A stretch of DNA of 64,000 nt from Pseudanabaena mucicola str. Chao 1806 (lineage in GTDB: Bacteria; Cyanobacteriota; Cyanobacteriia; Pseudanabaenales; Pseudanabaenaceae). Location: positions 4,016,001 to 4,080,000 of the forward strand of contig NZ_CP097329.1 in NCBI RefSeq assembly GCF_030323025.1, written 5' to 3'. Positions within the stretch are counted from its first letter, which is position 1. Every line of letters starts with the position of its first letter. Both the position numbers and the translations under genes were made by a program. A model generated the notes under the pieces. That model was not told the DNA's origin. It worked only from the letters and a program-made list of their open reading frames with translations, and made no database searches. Positions 1 through 9,285 of the stretch are shown one piece after another.

Positions 1-454
1 CAGAAAATTAACTTTACCAACTTTCGATGCTTGGATTACCTCTTGATCCATGCCCAGAAAGGTCATGAATCAAGAGATGATTGACAAAAGATACCAACTT
101 AAAAACAAAAGTTGGTATCTCTTGCCGCAAAAATTTTATCGTTTTTTATGAAAGGCTATTTTGTCTACAATGCATACTGGACAAGAGTTCCAGACTTAGC
201 GTTGTTTTTTGTCTATTTACTACGTGATCCCCTTTTTGCATGACGACAACTAACGGGCAGAGATACCCCTTCAATATATAACAACGCGCCGACCAAAACC
301 CTGAAACCTTGAAAACGGGTTGACAGCACTAAATATAAATACTCATTGATTTAAATTTAATGACAGATAATGGATCATTATTTGTTCTAAGATAAATCTG
401 TGACGAATTAGGCTTTGTGTTAGATTTTCTAATATCATTTACTAAATTTGACTA
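1..454. other. Intergenic stretch with one hairpin
   Basis: No convincing gene is visible in this stretch. It holds one perfect hairpin at 89-120 (listed separately) and is otherwise AT-rich. A TTGACA hexamer at 320-325 is followed by AT-rich DNA and may belong to the promoter of the gene at 455, but no clear -10 box at good spacing fixes this. Confidence 0.5.
89..120. terminator. Hairpin, possible terminator
   Basis: A perfect 12-bp stem (arms 89-100 and 109-120) surrounds an A-rich 8-base loop. Only a short T-poor tail follows on the + strand, so termination for a gene lying left of the window is plausible but not proven. Confidence 0.4.
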
Positions 455-769
455 ATGAGTGGCAATCTAACTGAGGCTTATAAGCTAGGAATGCAGGCTT
501 ACGATCAGTGCCATACTCCAACTGTGCGATCGCTTTGGGATGCGTTTTGTTCTGAATTCAGCGAGTTGTTTGCTGAACCTTCACAAGATGAGGCTTGGGA
601 TGTTTTACATTCCTTTGGACGCTTAACTTGGAAGTTAACGGGTATTCCGCTGTTTTGGTTGGCTAAACCAACAGTTGAGAAACATGGGCGGAGGTTTGCT
701 GAGTCCGGCTGTATTCGCAGTTCGCGTAATTGTTTGGGTAACTGTTGCCAAAAGGCTTCTGATGACTAA
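455..769 (+). CDS. Hypothetical protein, 104 aa
   Basis: This is a small soluble protein with no family I recognise. The first 75 residues are acidic and aromatic (several Trp and Phe), as in a small helical domain. The last 25 residues are basic and carry a cluster of Cys (CIRSSRNCLGNCC), which could be a metal site or disordered. It starts at an ATG just after an AT-rich stretch and ends 54 bp before the Rieske oxygenase on the same strand, so the two may be co-transcribed. A HIP1-like GCGATCGC within the reading frame suggests long residence in this genome. Function is unknown. Confidence 0.6.
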   Translation: MSGNLTEAYKLGMQAYDQCHTPTVRSLWDAFCSEFSELFAEPSQDEAWDVLHSFGRLTWKLTGIPLFWLAKPTVEKHGRRFAESGCIRSSRNCLGNCCQKASDD

Positions 770-823
770 ATCTATTCCTGATCAGTGCAGAAAGTAATAG
801 ACTAAAGCCCCTAATATTAATTC

Positions 824-1795
824 ATGCTAAAAAATTTCTGGTATGCCGTTGAATTCTCAGATGCAATTACATCTACACCCAAGCGTATTAAAGTGCTGAA
901 TCAATATTTAGCGGTCTATCGCACGGATTCTCAGCAGATTGTCGCTATGCAGGATCTATGCCCTCATCGTGGTGCAGCTTTATCTAGTGGACGAATCAAA
1001 GGTGAATGTATCGTCTGCCCCTATCACGGCTGGGAATATCATGCGGATGGAACCTGCATAAATATTCCTGCAAATTTACCTGATACACCTATCCCCATTA
1101 GAGCTAAAGTCAAGGTTTATGAAGCTCAAGAAAAGTATGGATGGGTATGGTTATTCATGGGTGATGTACTTGAATCAGAACGTATCTCCATTCCTGAATT
1201 ACCTAACTTTGATGATCCTAAGCTCAAATCTCTTCATGGGGATTTTCTCTGGCATACCCACTACAGCCGTGTTATGGAAAATGCCTTAGATGTTGCTCAC
1301 GCACCTTTCGTTCATGCTGGTTCCTTTGGCGATAAAGATCGTCCGCAGATTGCTGAATTTACAGTAGAAAATTATCCAACTGGTGCAGGCGCAACTGTGA
1401 TGGTCAATGCGTCACCACCTAAAGGTATTTGGGGCTTTTTGGCATCGAAGCAACCTTCAGTAATCAAAACTCGAACAGCTTTCTTTATGCCGAATATTAC
1501 TGTGCTAGAAGTAAATTTAGTATTTGGTAGATTGCTTATTTACAGCGCTCATGTTCCGATTGATGACCAGACAACCGTAAGTAAATGGATTAATCTACGG
1601 AGCTTTTTTACTGGTAATTGGGCAGATGTAGATTCACGTAAACGGGTCTTAAAGGTTTTCAATCAAGATAAACCGATTGTCGAATCTCAACATCCCCAGA
1701 TTGTCCCCTATGACCTTAATGCCGAATTGCACGTTCAATCAGATGCTTTACAGATAGAATATCGAAAAATGCGCCGTCAGTTTTTTAAGGATTAG
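824..1795 (+). CDS. Rieske [2Fe-2S] non-haem iron oxygenase
   Basis: This is a single-component alpha subunit of the aromatic ring-hydroxylating oxygenase family, 323 aa. The N-terminal Rieske domain has both cluster-binding pairs, C46-x-H48 and C65-x2-H68. The mononuclear iron site follows as E152-x3-D156-x2-H159-x4-H164. Such enzymes use O2 and electrons from a reductase to hydroxylate, demethylate or open a ring. Cyanobacterial and plant relatives include chlorophyllide a oxygenase, pheophorbide a oxygenase and Tic55-like proteins, and bacterial ones include vanillate demethylase. No transmembrane C-terminus is evident. The substrate cannot be told from sequence alone. No reductase gene is nearby. 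The 3' end meets a degraded transposase on the other strand. Confidence 0.9.
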   Translation: MLKNFWYAVEFSDAITSTPKRIKVLNQYLAVYRTDSQQIVAMQDLCPHRGAALSSGRIKGECIVCPYHGWEYHADGTCINIPANLPDTPIPIRAKVKVYEAQEKYGWVWLFMGDVLESERISIPELPNFDDPKLKSLHGDFLWHTHYSRVMENALDVAHAPFVHAGSFGDKDRPQIAEFTVENYPTGAGATVMVNASPPKGIWGFLASKQPSVIKTRTAFFMPNITVLEVNLVFGRLLIYSAHVPIDDQTTVSKWINLRSFFTGNWADVDSRKRVLKVFNQDKPIVESQHPQIVPYDLNAELHVQSDALQIEYRKMRRQFFKD

Positions 1796-1858
1796 TCGCT
1801 CTGCCATCCACATATCGGACAATTCCAATCACTAGACCGATCGCTCTTACTTTTCCCG

Positions 1859-2338
1859 TTAAGTACTAATTTGGGCAAGAAGCCAGCCTTGACAAAGGTC
1901 GCGTAAATTAGACCAGCCACGCCAGAGGACTTGAATATCAATGGGAGACTTACGACGATGCTCAAGATAGCCGCCAAGGAAAGCAATGGATTCGATATTA
2001 ATCCGTTGCCTCCATTTCCTGTTGATCCATACCCTTCCTGTTTAGCTTTGATTTTGCCATAATCTAGATAGGTGGTATCTCCTATGCATAACACCACTTC
2101 TTGTTCTTCCACGGCTTCACTGGTCATTTCACAGTGCGGTTTTATGATCTTGCTAAATTCTGTTTTGCGATTGCCGAAAACTCATAAGCCCTTTTCAATT
2201 CAGACCCACTCTTAAATATCTCGGACAACGCTTTCCCAAATCCTTCACTTATTTTTTGCCGATTGATTACCCTCGGTTGCTGAGTCTCTCATCTCCTAAT
2301 TCACAACTTGCAAAATTCTTGTCCCACCAGTTCATCAT
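1859..2338 (-). pseudogene. IS4/Tn5-type transposase remnant
   Basis: Four blocks of an IS4-family, Tn5-like transposase can be read on the minus strand in different frames. From ATG at 2338 comes an N-terminal block containing ELGDERLSNR. After a frameshift near 2275 there is a block ending in KRAYEF. After a one-base frameshift near 2176 there is a block with the first catalytic Asp (GDTTYLDY) and GNGGNGL. Then, near 2000, the sequence jumps to the C-terminal block LWRGWSNLRDLCQGW, which ends at a stop at 1859. About 200-250 codons of the catalytic core are missing, including the other two DDE residues. A 111-codon open frame at 1792-2127 runs through this wreck, but its second half is out of the transposase frame and should not be called a gene. 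No clear terminal repeats were identified. Confidence 0.8.
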
Positions 2339-2569
2339 TTTTCTTGCCTGCTTTTGTTTGCTTTTTACTACTTTAACTCCTTCTGAACCCTTTACCTGAA
2401 AATCCCTTCTCGTCTACCTTTTAAAGATGCCGTGAAAAGTAAGGACTGCCCCCTTGTACGGAAGTTCTCCAAATTTTTGAATCTTTTAATATTAACGGAC
2501 ATATCGAATGGAAAAAGTAGTGTTAGAGATACACGTTGATGATTCGTTCTATGATCTTTGATGTTGCAG

Positions 2570-4996
2570 TTACAAAGGATAGATTTTGATAGGTAAAAGT
2601 CTCATCAGAGCTTGTCCTAAGCGATAGGCTTGAGTGTCATACATAGGAAGCTCGATCGCCGCAGGTAGTTTTTGCATAAAGCGACGCGCAAGCTCAAGAT
2701 CACATCCTGAAATATTTTTGAGTTGATTACCCGCATCAAGTAATACACTGGAATTAAGAGGTGGTTTAGCACGTAACTGCCACTGTTTTGGTGTATGTAG
2801 ATTTCCTAATTCAATGCGACGTAATCCTGAAATAGAAGCTAATACTGTTAATCGATCGCCTGCCTTCATCACATCATCATCCGACGGCATAAAAAACTCA
2901 CTAACTCCATTAACTTTTGGCTCACTGGTTTTTAAGTAAATTGGCACAACAGTATAGCCATAGGCAATTTGTGATAAGTTTTTGCCTACTAAAGTATCAT
3001 TCTCAGAAATTAGATATTCGGCAACTAAAACTGTGCGTTGATTCAGTCGAAACAGGCTTAACATATTTTCACCAAAGGCTGCTCCTGCAAATGCTTCGGC
3101 AGAGAGGGCATATGCACAAAAAGACTGAGATTGTGGTAATAGCTCGACTAAGTTTTCGCTAAAGTAGTGATCGTAAGTACGAATAGCTAAATTGATCTCT
3201 CGATTCACCTTTTTGGCTGCATCACGCGCTAATAGAGCCACTTCGAGGTTTAACATTTGATCATCAGTAACTGTGAGAATACTTTTAGCTTGTGCAAGAT
3301 TGATTTTGGATAACTCTTCAATGATATTGCCAGTAAGCCAAGGAACTTTGTCGGCAAGGTCACAATCGTAGGCTCGTTCACTGACAATCACAAGGGGAAT
3401 TTGCAACTTAAAAAGTAGATCTGCTATACGCTGCCCAAGTCTACCAAATCCGATCAGGATAATGTGATCACGAGTTGGCAAAGGTAGCGATCGCTTAAAA
3501 AATTCAAATTTAGAGCTAAGAATACTATCGGCAATTAGTCCAATCACTCCCAAAACGAATAGCAAACTGATGAGCGTAATGGTGATACAAAAAAGCATTA
3601 TCCATAGAGGCACTTGATCTTCACCAACTAGTCCGCCGAACACATCACCATAGCCTCCTAACAGTAAGATCACACTAGTGGAGATAGACTTTTGCAAAGA
3701 AATATTCGGTACATTCAAATAGAGGACGGTGGAACTCAGACCTAATAGAACAGTTGCAGTAATCATGCCCCATAGAACTAAACTCCGAGATCGCTTTGCT
3801 TGAATCCAAGTAAAAAGCTTTTTCCATTTAGATTTGCAGATAGATATCAAAAGAGAAGGGTGGATCAATCTTTTAACCGATTGATGAATTTTTTGGATTG
3901 TAGTAAAGTGACTACTGTCTAACTCAGAATAAGAATTTACCTTTTCAAGAAAATTAGAGGCAAAGTTATGCTCAACATATTCAATAATTGCCACCTTATC
4001 GCCAACTTGCACAAACTGGTTTGGTTGCCATTGAAAAAATAAGCGATCTGGATGAAGTTCAGCAATACTCAAAAGCCGAGATTGTTTTTTATGCAATAGA
4101 TAGGCAGGAGCTCTCACCAGATGATAGTCATCTGGCTTAACGATAGATTCCACTACACGAAATTTACGTTCGCCGAGTTGAAATAATCCTAATGTTCCTT
4201 TACCTAATCCTGCCACAGCAAATGACGCAGCAGGTAAATCAACTGGATCGAGGGCAACAAAACTGCCTAATTGCTCTTTTAATAGCTGATTGAGATTTTG
4301 GCGGGATGAGCGTACTACGATATGAACATTGGGATTAAGTCGGCGAGCAGTAATGGCTGCCTCAATATTGACATTCTCATTACTAGTGACTAGTAAGATT
4401 GCACGACAGTTGTGGATACTAGCATTAATTAAGACTTCAGAACGACGGCAATCTCCTAAAATTATTGGTTCATCAAGTAGTTCTGAGAAATGATCAAGTT
4501 CTACTATTTCTGGTTGGGCTTTATCGATTGCACAGATTTTGACTTCGTATTCACCATAGGCAAATTTCTTGAGGTTGAATACTGAATATTGTCCTAAGCT
4601 ACCTAAACCACATATGATAAAGCGATCGCATATGGTTGTACCATTCGATACTTCTGCTGCAACTAAGTTTCTGCTAGAACCTAAAGCTTCTTTTTCAGCT
4701 AAAGTTTTTTTCTCCTCGTGAGTAATATTTCCAAGTTTGTGATGATTTAACTTAATTTGTTCTGACCAAATCGGTAATGGCTGACCGAATAAAAACGCAT
4801 AAACTTTAGCTAATTCTAAATAATCATCAAGATCATCAAAACATTTAGTGATTTCAGCTAATAAATTGTTTTGATCGCCAAAGTAGGTAGACTCTAGCAA
4901 AATATGTATTTCCTGAAGCTTTTGTCTAACTGTAACATTTACTTTAATCCCTAAATCAAGCAGATGATTTTTGATGAGAGTAGCAAGCGATCGCAT
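2570..4996 (-). CDS. Potassium-channel-like protein with two RCK/TrkA-N domains
   Basis: An 808-aa membrane protein with order RCK1, pore, RCK2. Residues about 124-345 form a TrkA-N Rossmann domain (G130-x-G132-x2-G135) with its C-terminal subdomain. Two hydrophobic helices at about 405-428 and 464-492 flank a pore-loop-like segment whose filter reads L446-G447-G448-Y449-G450-D451 instead of the usual TVGYGD. A second TrkA-N domain starts at about 508 (G516-x-G518-x2-G521) and is followed by a TrkA-C-like region to about 740. This resembles ligand-gated two-helix K+ channels, or a related NAD-binding ion conductance. The N-terminal 120 residues are unassigned. It is a single gene with a long upstream intergenic region. 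Confidence 0.8.
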   Translation of the reverse strand: MRSLATLIKNHLLDLGIKVNVTVRQKLQEIHILLESTYFGDQNNLLAEITKCFDDLDDYLELAKVYAFLFGQPLPIWSEQIKLNHHKLGNITHEEKKTLAEKEALGSSRNLVAAEVSNGTTICDRFIICGLGSLGQYSVFNLKKFAYGEYEVKICAIDKAQPEIVELDHFSELLDEPIILGDCRRSEVLINASIHNCRAILLVTSNENVNIEAAITARRLNPNVHIVVRSSRQNLNQLLKEQLGSFVALDPVDLPAASFAVAGLGKGTLGLFQLGERKFRVVESIVKPDDYHLVRAPAYLLHKKQSRLLSIAELHPDRLFFQWQPNQFVQVGDKVAIIEYVEHNFASNFLEKVNSYSELDSSHFTTIQKIHQSVKRLIHPSLLISICKSKWKKLFTWIQAKRSRSLVLWGMITATVLLGLSSTVLYLNVPNISLQKSISTSVILLLGGYGDVFGGLVGEDQVPLWIMLFCITITLISLLFVLGVIGLIADSILSSKFEFFKRSLPLPTRDHIILIGFGRLGQRIADLLFKLQIPLVIVSERAYDCDLADKVPWLTGNIIEELSKINLAQAKSILTVTDDQMLNLEVALLARDAAKKVNREINLAIRTYDHYFSENLVELLPQSQSFCAYALSAEAFAGAAFGENMLSLFRLNQRTVLVAEYLISENDTLVGKNLSQIAYGYTVVPIYLKTSEPKVNGVSEFFMPSDDDVMKAGDRLTVLASISGLRRIELGNLHTPKQWQLRAKPPLNSSVLLDAGNQLKNISGCDLELARRFMQKLPAAIELPMYDTQAYRLGQALMRLLPIKIYPL

Positions 4997-5066
4997 TATT
5001 TATGTTGAAGAATTTGGATAAATTATCAGATGTTGATCATAGACTACAAATATTAATAGAAGGTTA

Positions 5067-5157
5067 TATAGCAGTCCTAAATTATTTGAATATTTTGAGG
5101 TTTGTGGAAGTGCAAACCTTTGGTTCGTGCTTCCACAAACCATTTAGGATTTCTATA
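5067..5157. repeat. MITE-like element (family F)
   Basis: Imperfect 16-bp terminal inverted repeats lie at 5067-5082 and 5142-5157 (two mismatches) around an internal hairpin with 12-bp arms (5099-5110 and 5130-5141). A single matching end, reading the same 16-bp terminus, occurs at 36290-36305. No coding potential is present. Confidence 0.55.
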
Positions 5158-5178
5158 TGACAATCCTAAATGGTTTAT

Positions 5179-5265
5179 GACTTACGCAAACCGAACGAAT
5201 TTATTAGGATTGAGGTAGATGTGGTGCGGGCGAAGCCCGCACCACATCTACCTAATGCGTAAGTC
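5179..5265. repeat. MITE-like element (family D, copy 1)
   Basis: Perfect 10-bp terminal inverted repeats (5179-5188 and 5256-5265) enclose a 19-bp perfect stem (5213-5231 and 5235-5253) with a GAA loop in a GGCGAAGCC core. A second, degenerate copy with the same termini and the same internal segment (GAATTTATT followed by GG) lies at 13366-13452. Confidence 0.65.
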
Positions 5266-5403
5266 CTATGGTTTATAAAAAATAGGGTTTCGACTTCACT
5301 CAGCTATCGGTATATGATGGCTGAGCGAATTCAAAGCCAGTCTCAACTCATTGCAGTTTGCTAGATAGTATTTCTCATTTTGTAAGGAAATAGAAATCCT
5401 CAT

Positions 5404-5444
5404 AAGTCATGAAGTATCGCACAGAGCAAGGTACTTCATGACTT
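5404..5444 (+). terminator. Hairpin with T-run upstream of purS
   Basis: Arms 5404-5416 and 5432-5444 pair nearly perfectly and the right arm runs into TTTTT. It lies about 85 bp upstream of purS on the same strand. It could terminate an upstream transcript or act as a leader attenuator; the sequence alone does not decide. Confidence 0.45.
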
Positions 5445-5528
5445 TTTGGGGATCGTCTTGCTATATGATCGATTACATAGTTCCGCGATAAAATCTATGG
5501 TAGTCCGCTCCACCATTCACTATTCAGC

Positions 5529-5780
5529 ATGAAGTATCAAGCCCGTATATTTGTTACCTTACGTCCCTCCGTTCTCGATCCCGCAGGCACTGCTGTACAG
5601 TCTGCTCTCAAACAAATGGATTATCACGTTGACTCCGTTCGCATCGGTAAGTATGTGGAAATAGTCCTAGATGCAGATAATGAAACTGAGGCATCTCAGA
5701 AACTTGATGAAGCTGCGGACAAGCTATTGGCAAATCCAGTCATCGAAAATTACCGTATTGAGCTAAATCAGACCACTTAG
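5529..5780 (+). CDS. purS: FGAM synthase subunit PurS
   Basis: This small subunit of phosphoribosylformylglycinamidine synthase works in step four of purine synthesis. At 83 aa it has the usual PurS length and begins with the typical beta strand (ARIFVTLRPSVLDPAG), followed by RIGKYVEI. In the PurS/PurQ/PurL complex it dimerises and helps couple glutaminase and synthetase. purQ follows after 12 bp on the same strand, consistent with one operon. purL is not in the window. Confidence 0.95.
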   Translation: MKYQARIFVTLRPSVLDPAGTAVQSALKQMDYHVDSVRIGKYVEIVLDADNETEASQKLDEAADKLLANPVIENYRIELNQTT

Positions 5781-5792
5781 GATATTGACAGT

Positions 5793-6491
5793 ATGAAATT
5801 TGGTATTTTCGTATTCCCTGGTTCCAACTGCGATCGCGATGTAGCTACAGTTACTAGCGGAATTTTGCAACAGCCCACAAGATTAATCTGGCATAGTGAC
5901 ACTGATATTAGCGATTGTGATGTCATCGTTGTTCCAGGGGGATTTAGCTATGGTGATTACTTACGCTGTGGAGCGATCGCAAGGTTTGCGCCTGTGATGA
6001 AATCTTTGCAAGAACATGTTTCCAAAGGGAAGTATGTTCTTGGCATATGTAATGGGTTTCAAATTTTAACAGAATCAGGCTTATTGCAAGGTGCATTAGT
6101 CAGAAATCGCGATCTGCACTTTATTTGTGATCGAGTACCTTTGCGAGTAGAGCGCAATGATTTACCATTCACCAAGAAATATCAACATCAGCAAGTAATC
6201 TCTTTACCGATCGCTCACGGTGAAGGTTGCTACTTCGCGGATGCGGATACGCTCAAGGAACTGGAAGATAATCATCAAGTTGTATTCCGTTATAGCGATG
6301 CGATCGGCAATATCACAAATGACGCTAATCCTAACGGGTCAGTATCCAACATTGCAGGAATCTGCAACAAGCAAGGTAACGTTCTCGGAATGATGCCACA
6401 TCCTGAACGAGCTGCTGAAGGAGTTTTGGGTGGTACTGACGGCAAGGCTTTATTTGAAGGACTTCTTGAAGGGTTATTAGTCAATGCCTAG
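5793..6491 (+). CDS. purQ: FGAM synthase glutaminase subunit PurQ
   Basis: This class I glutamine amidotransferase (232 aa) releases ammonia from glutamine for FGAM synthesis. The nucleophile C86 sits in GICNGFQ, and the other triad members are H203 and E205 in MPHPERA. The oxyanion strand [11 protein letters not shown] is intact. It lies in the purS-purQ operon and overlaps the next gene by 8 bp, which suggests translational coupling to the SixA-like phosphatase. Length and motifs match the small-type PurQ used together with PurS. Confidence 0.96.
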   Translation: MKFGIFVFPGSNCDRDVATVTSGILQQPTRLIWHSDTDISDCDVIVVPGGFSYGDYLRCGAIARFAPVMKSLQEHVSKGKYVLGICNGFQILTESGLLQGALVRNRDLHFICDRVPLRVERNDLPFTKKYQHQQVISLPIAHGEGCYFADADTLKELEDNHQVVFRYSDAIGNITNDANPNGSVSNIAGICNKQGNVLGMMPHPERAAEGVLGGTDGKALFEGLLEGLLVNA

Positions 6492-6987
6492 CATCTATTT
6501 AATCCGTCATGGCATTGCTGAAGATCGTGAGAATTACGAAGATGATACTCTGCGTCCTCTCACCAATGAAGGGCAAAGGAAAACTAAGCAAGTTGCCAAG
6601 CGACTCTATGATCTGGGCTTGCGCTTTGACCTATTGCAAACGAGTCCCCTAGTTCGTGCTCAGCAAACTGCTGAAATATTTACAAATATATTTGGTAGCC
6701 CCATGCAGCAATCCTCGGAACTTGCTCCCAAAGGTAATTTTGAAACATGGCTGCAATGGGCTACAGCATGGATTGCTCAACATCCCCAACCTGCTAGAGC
6801 TTCTCTAGGGATCATTGGTCATGAACCTGACCTGACCACATGGGCAGAAACTCTGATCTGGGGAGAGTCTAAAGGAGCATTGGTGTTAAAAAAGGCTGGC
6901 ATTATAGGCTTAGTACTACCAGAATCTCAACCTTGGACGGCAAATGGAATTCTCTTTTTATCGATTCCACCCAAGTTACTCATATAA
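6484..6987 (+). CDS. sixA: Phosphohistidine phosphatase SixA
   Basis: This 167-aa histidine-phosphatase-superfamily protein has the N-terminal RHG motif (R8-H9-G10) that carries the catalytic His, and a second conserved His in IIGHEPDL. SixA removes phosphate from His of phosphotransfer proteins. The start overlaps the end of purQ, so it is probably expressed with purS-purQ, although no functional link to purine synthesis is obvious. It ends just before a strong hairpin that separates it from the convergent rpe gene. Confidence 0.85.
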   Translation: MPSIYLIRHGIAEDRENYEDDTLRPLTNEGQRKTKQVAKRLYDLGLRFDLLQTSPLVRAQQTAEIFTNIFGSPMQQSSELAPKGNFETWLQWATAWIAQHPQPARASLGIIGHEPDLTTWAETLIWGESKGALVLKKAGIIGLVLPESQPWTANGILFLSIPPKLLI

Positions 6988-7025
6988 AAATTAGTGGCGG
7001 CGCGAAGCGCCGCCACTAATTTTTT
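6986..7025. terminator. Bidirectional terminator hairpin (GCGAAGC core)
   Basis: An 18-bp perfect stem (6986-7003 and 7007-7024, loop GAA) with A-run on the left and T-run on the right lies between convergent sixA and rpe. A second hairpin at about 7027-7057, also with a T-run, follows and would serve sixA or rpe. The core CGCGAAGCG is shared with other intergenic palindromes in the window. Confidence 0.8.
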
Positions 7026-7070
7026 TGAAAAGAAGTGGTGCATTGCACCGCTTCTTTTTTAATTAATAAT

Positions 7071-7760
7071 TTACGCTGTTACCAACTCAGGACGCTTGCT
7101 GTTGCGAATGCCTTCGATCGCTTTAGCATAGTCAGGGGCATTAAATACCGCCGAACCAGCAACGATCGCATTAGCGCCAGCTTCTAGAACCTGCCAAGTA
7201 TTATTTGCCTTCAGACCGCCATCAACTTCGATCCAAGGATCAAGTCCGCGATCATCACACATTTGACGCAATTTTGCAATCTTAGGAATCACGTTAGGAA
7301 TAAAGCTCTGACCACCAAATCCTGGGTTAACGCTCATGATCAAGACCAAATCGCACAGTTCGAGGACGTACTCAATAAAGCTCAAAGGTGTGGAAGGATT
7401 CAGGGATACACCAGCTAACTTGCCGAGTTCTTTGATTTGGCAAAGATTGCGATGTAAATGAGGACAAGCGGTATGCTCTGCATGAACAGTGATGATATCT
7501 GCTCCAGCTTTAGCAAATTCAGGTACATATCTCTCTGGCTCAGCAATCATCAAATGCACGTCTAAAATTTTAGTAGTAACAGGACGGATTGCCGACACAA
7601 CCAATGGACCAATGGTGATATTTGGAACGAAACGACCATCCATCACATCAACGTGAATCCAATCTGCACCCGCCGCATCAACTGCACGAATGTCGTCACC
7701 CAAACGGCTAAAGTCAGCAGACAGGATCGAGGGAGAAATAACTGTGGACTTCTTAGGCAT
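7071..7760 (-). CDS. rpe: Ribulose-phosphate 3-epimerase
   Basis: This enzyme interconverts ribulose 5-phosphate and xylulose 5-phosphate in the Calvin cycle and the pentose phosphate pathway. The 229-aa TIM barrel has the family signatures: [12 protein letters not shown] near the start, metal ligands H37 and D39 in HVDVMDG, H69 in LDVHLMI, the [10 protein letters not shown] loop, and WIEVDGG with the second catalytic Asp. Length matches the family. It is a single gene, convergent with the purS-purQ-sixA operon. Confidence 0.97.
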   Translation of the reverse strand: MPKKSTVISPSILSADFSRLGDDIRAVDAAGADWIHVDVMDGRFVPNITIGPLVVSAIRPVTTKILDVHLMIAEPERYVPEFAKAGADIITVHAEHTACPHLHRNLCQIKELGKLAGVSLNPSTPLSFIEYVLELCDLVLIMSVNPGFGGQSFIPNVIPKIAKLRQMCDDRGLDPWIEVDGGLKANNTWQVLEAGANAIVAGSAVFNAPDYAKAIEGIRNSKRPELVTA

Positions 7761-7961
7761 ATGATTTACGGGGGGCTTAGCTTTACAAAGATCTAAAAAA
7801 CAGTAGAAAAGTGTAGTTTTGACTACATCCTTATGTTAATTATTAATTAAATTTAGCAGTTTCGAGCGTAAGTAGCACAGTAATATTTGCCAGTATTGAC
7901 TTAAGGTTAGGGGCAAAGCATTGCCGATCTAAAAATGCAATGAAATAAAGAGGCTAATTAA

Positions 7962-9065
7962 TCAGTCTAAAGTGGCTGTCAGTCTTTTCAACATATCAAG
8001 TGCCCATTTCCCTGAATCTTCAGGACTCGCACTATATGGCAAACTGTCATTTTCACCTATATAGATAAGTCTATTTTTTTCACTGTTGAGTTTAAACTTT
8101 ATTTTGCGATCATTAACCCAATCTTCGACTTGTTTAGAAGTCCTCTTAAGCTTAAGATCAAAGAAGTCCAAATACCAACCTTTCGGAGTTAGCACTACGT
8201 TGAATTGTAATGACAAGGAATCACTTATGACAATTGTGTACCAAGATACAGCCACCAAATAAGCCGAAGGCAACCAGAAGCCAGATTTGATCGGGTAAGG
8301 GGATTGGGAAAAGACATCATCGGAAAGAACAACTTCATTTAATTGCTTTACTTTTTTTCTCATATCCTTTTGCATCTCAATCACTTCAGCAAGTAGTTTT
8401 GAAATACTTTTCTGATTATCAGCAAAATATAGTAATCGTTGTTCATCCATAGAAGTTGCCTCTTGTAAATTTTGTATGGTTTGGATAAAGTCACGCAAAA
8501 ATATTGTGTGTGGCTCACGACTAGTCAGAAAATAAGAGCCAATATTCGCGATCACTTGCTCAAATAGCAATTGATAAGTAATAGGCTTAAATCCATATAA
8601 ATCAATCTTTGATGTATCTACAGGGAAGACCGATAGTAATACCTTGTAAACTTGACGATCTTTCCGCAAGTACTTATCAAGATGTTCTGCATACTTATCG
8701 AATCGATTATAAGCATCAGCAAAAATCTTGTTTTCTATCCCCAAAAGAAAATCATCTGATTCGATTATTAGATCAATACGTTTACCTTCAGAGGTAGATT
8801 CTTCACGTCGCACATCAATATTTTGACCATTAATTACTACCTTTTCATTCTTTTCATTGATGAGTGTAAACAGCGAATCTAACAGAAGTGAACCAAATCC
8901 ATGTTCGTTAGATGGTTGAAGATAAAACTGAAGTATATTGCTACAAACATTCTCGAAGTGTGGATATCCCGCAATCTCCATAAATGTCTGTTCTTGCTTT
9001 CGTAAAGGCGGCAAGCTTTTTAAACCATTGAGGAGATGCGTTATTTGATCTAAAGATAAAGTCAC
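7962..9065 (-). CDS. PD-(D/E)XK nuclease-like protein
   Basis: A 367-aa protein of the PD-(D/E)XK superfamily, of the type often annotated as PDDEXK_4. The nuclease core is in the N-terminal half: D98 in RIDLII and E111-x-K113 in GIENKIF. This is followed by a helical region with conserved DKYAEHLDKYL. The C-terminal 130 residues (about 240-367) look like a separate beta-rich domain. Proteins of this group are scattered in bacterial genomes, often singly, and their substrate is unknown. No partner methylase lies next to it, so a classical restriction role is not supported. Confidence 0.75.
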   Translation of the reverse strand: MTLSLDQITHLLNGLKSLPPLRKQEQTFMEIAGYPHFENVCSNILQFYLQPSNEHGFGSLLLDSLFTLINEKNEKVVINGQNIDVRREESTSEGKRIDLIIESDDFLLGIENKIFADAYNRFDKYAEHLDKYLRKDRQVYKVLLSVFPVDTSKIDLYGFKPITYQLLFEQVIANIGSYFLTSREPHTIFLRDFIQTIQNLQEATSMDEQRLLYFADNQKSISKLLAEVIEMQKDMRKKVKQLNEVVLSDDVFSQSPYPIKSGFWLPSAYLVAVSWYTIVISDSLSLQFNVVLTPKGWYLDFFDLKLKRTSKQVEDWVNDRKIKFKLNSEKNRLIYIGENDSLPYSASPEDSGKWALDMLKRLTATLD

Positions 9066-9285
9066 AATTTTGCTTAATCAGGGTTTTGCAAGCTACCAAG
9101 AAAATCAGATTAACATAAAATATATTAAATCACGCAATGTAATTACATAAGCTATCCAGACAGATTAGAAACCTATGAAGAAGATAAACTGATAACTCAA
9201 AAACAATTGAACAAAAATTTACCCATGATAGAAAACTTGCGATCGCTACTGATATGAATAGTAATTTCGCTTCGGATTCGGGCAA

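Larger units (their letters stand above)
4997..5528. other. Repeat-rich intergenic region
   Basis: This 532-bp gap between the channel gene and purS holds no gene. Two MITE-like elements (5067-5157 and 5179-5265) lie back to back. A further hairpin at 5404-5444 is listed separately. The segment 5280-5340 is unassigned. Confidence 0.6.

Noticed and set aside
1792-2127. A 111-codon minus-strand ORF with two Cys near the C-terminus
   Set aside because: Its first half is transposase sequence and its second half is the wrong frame of transposase C-terminal DNA, so it is not a real protein.
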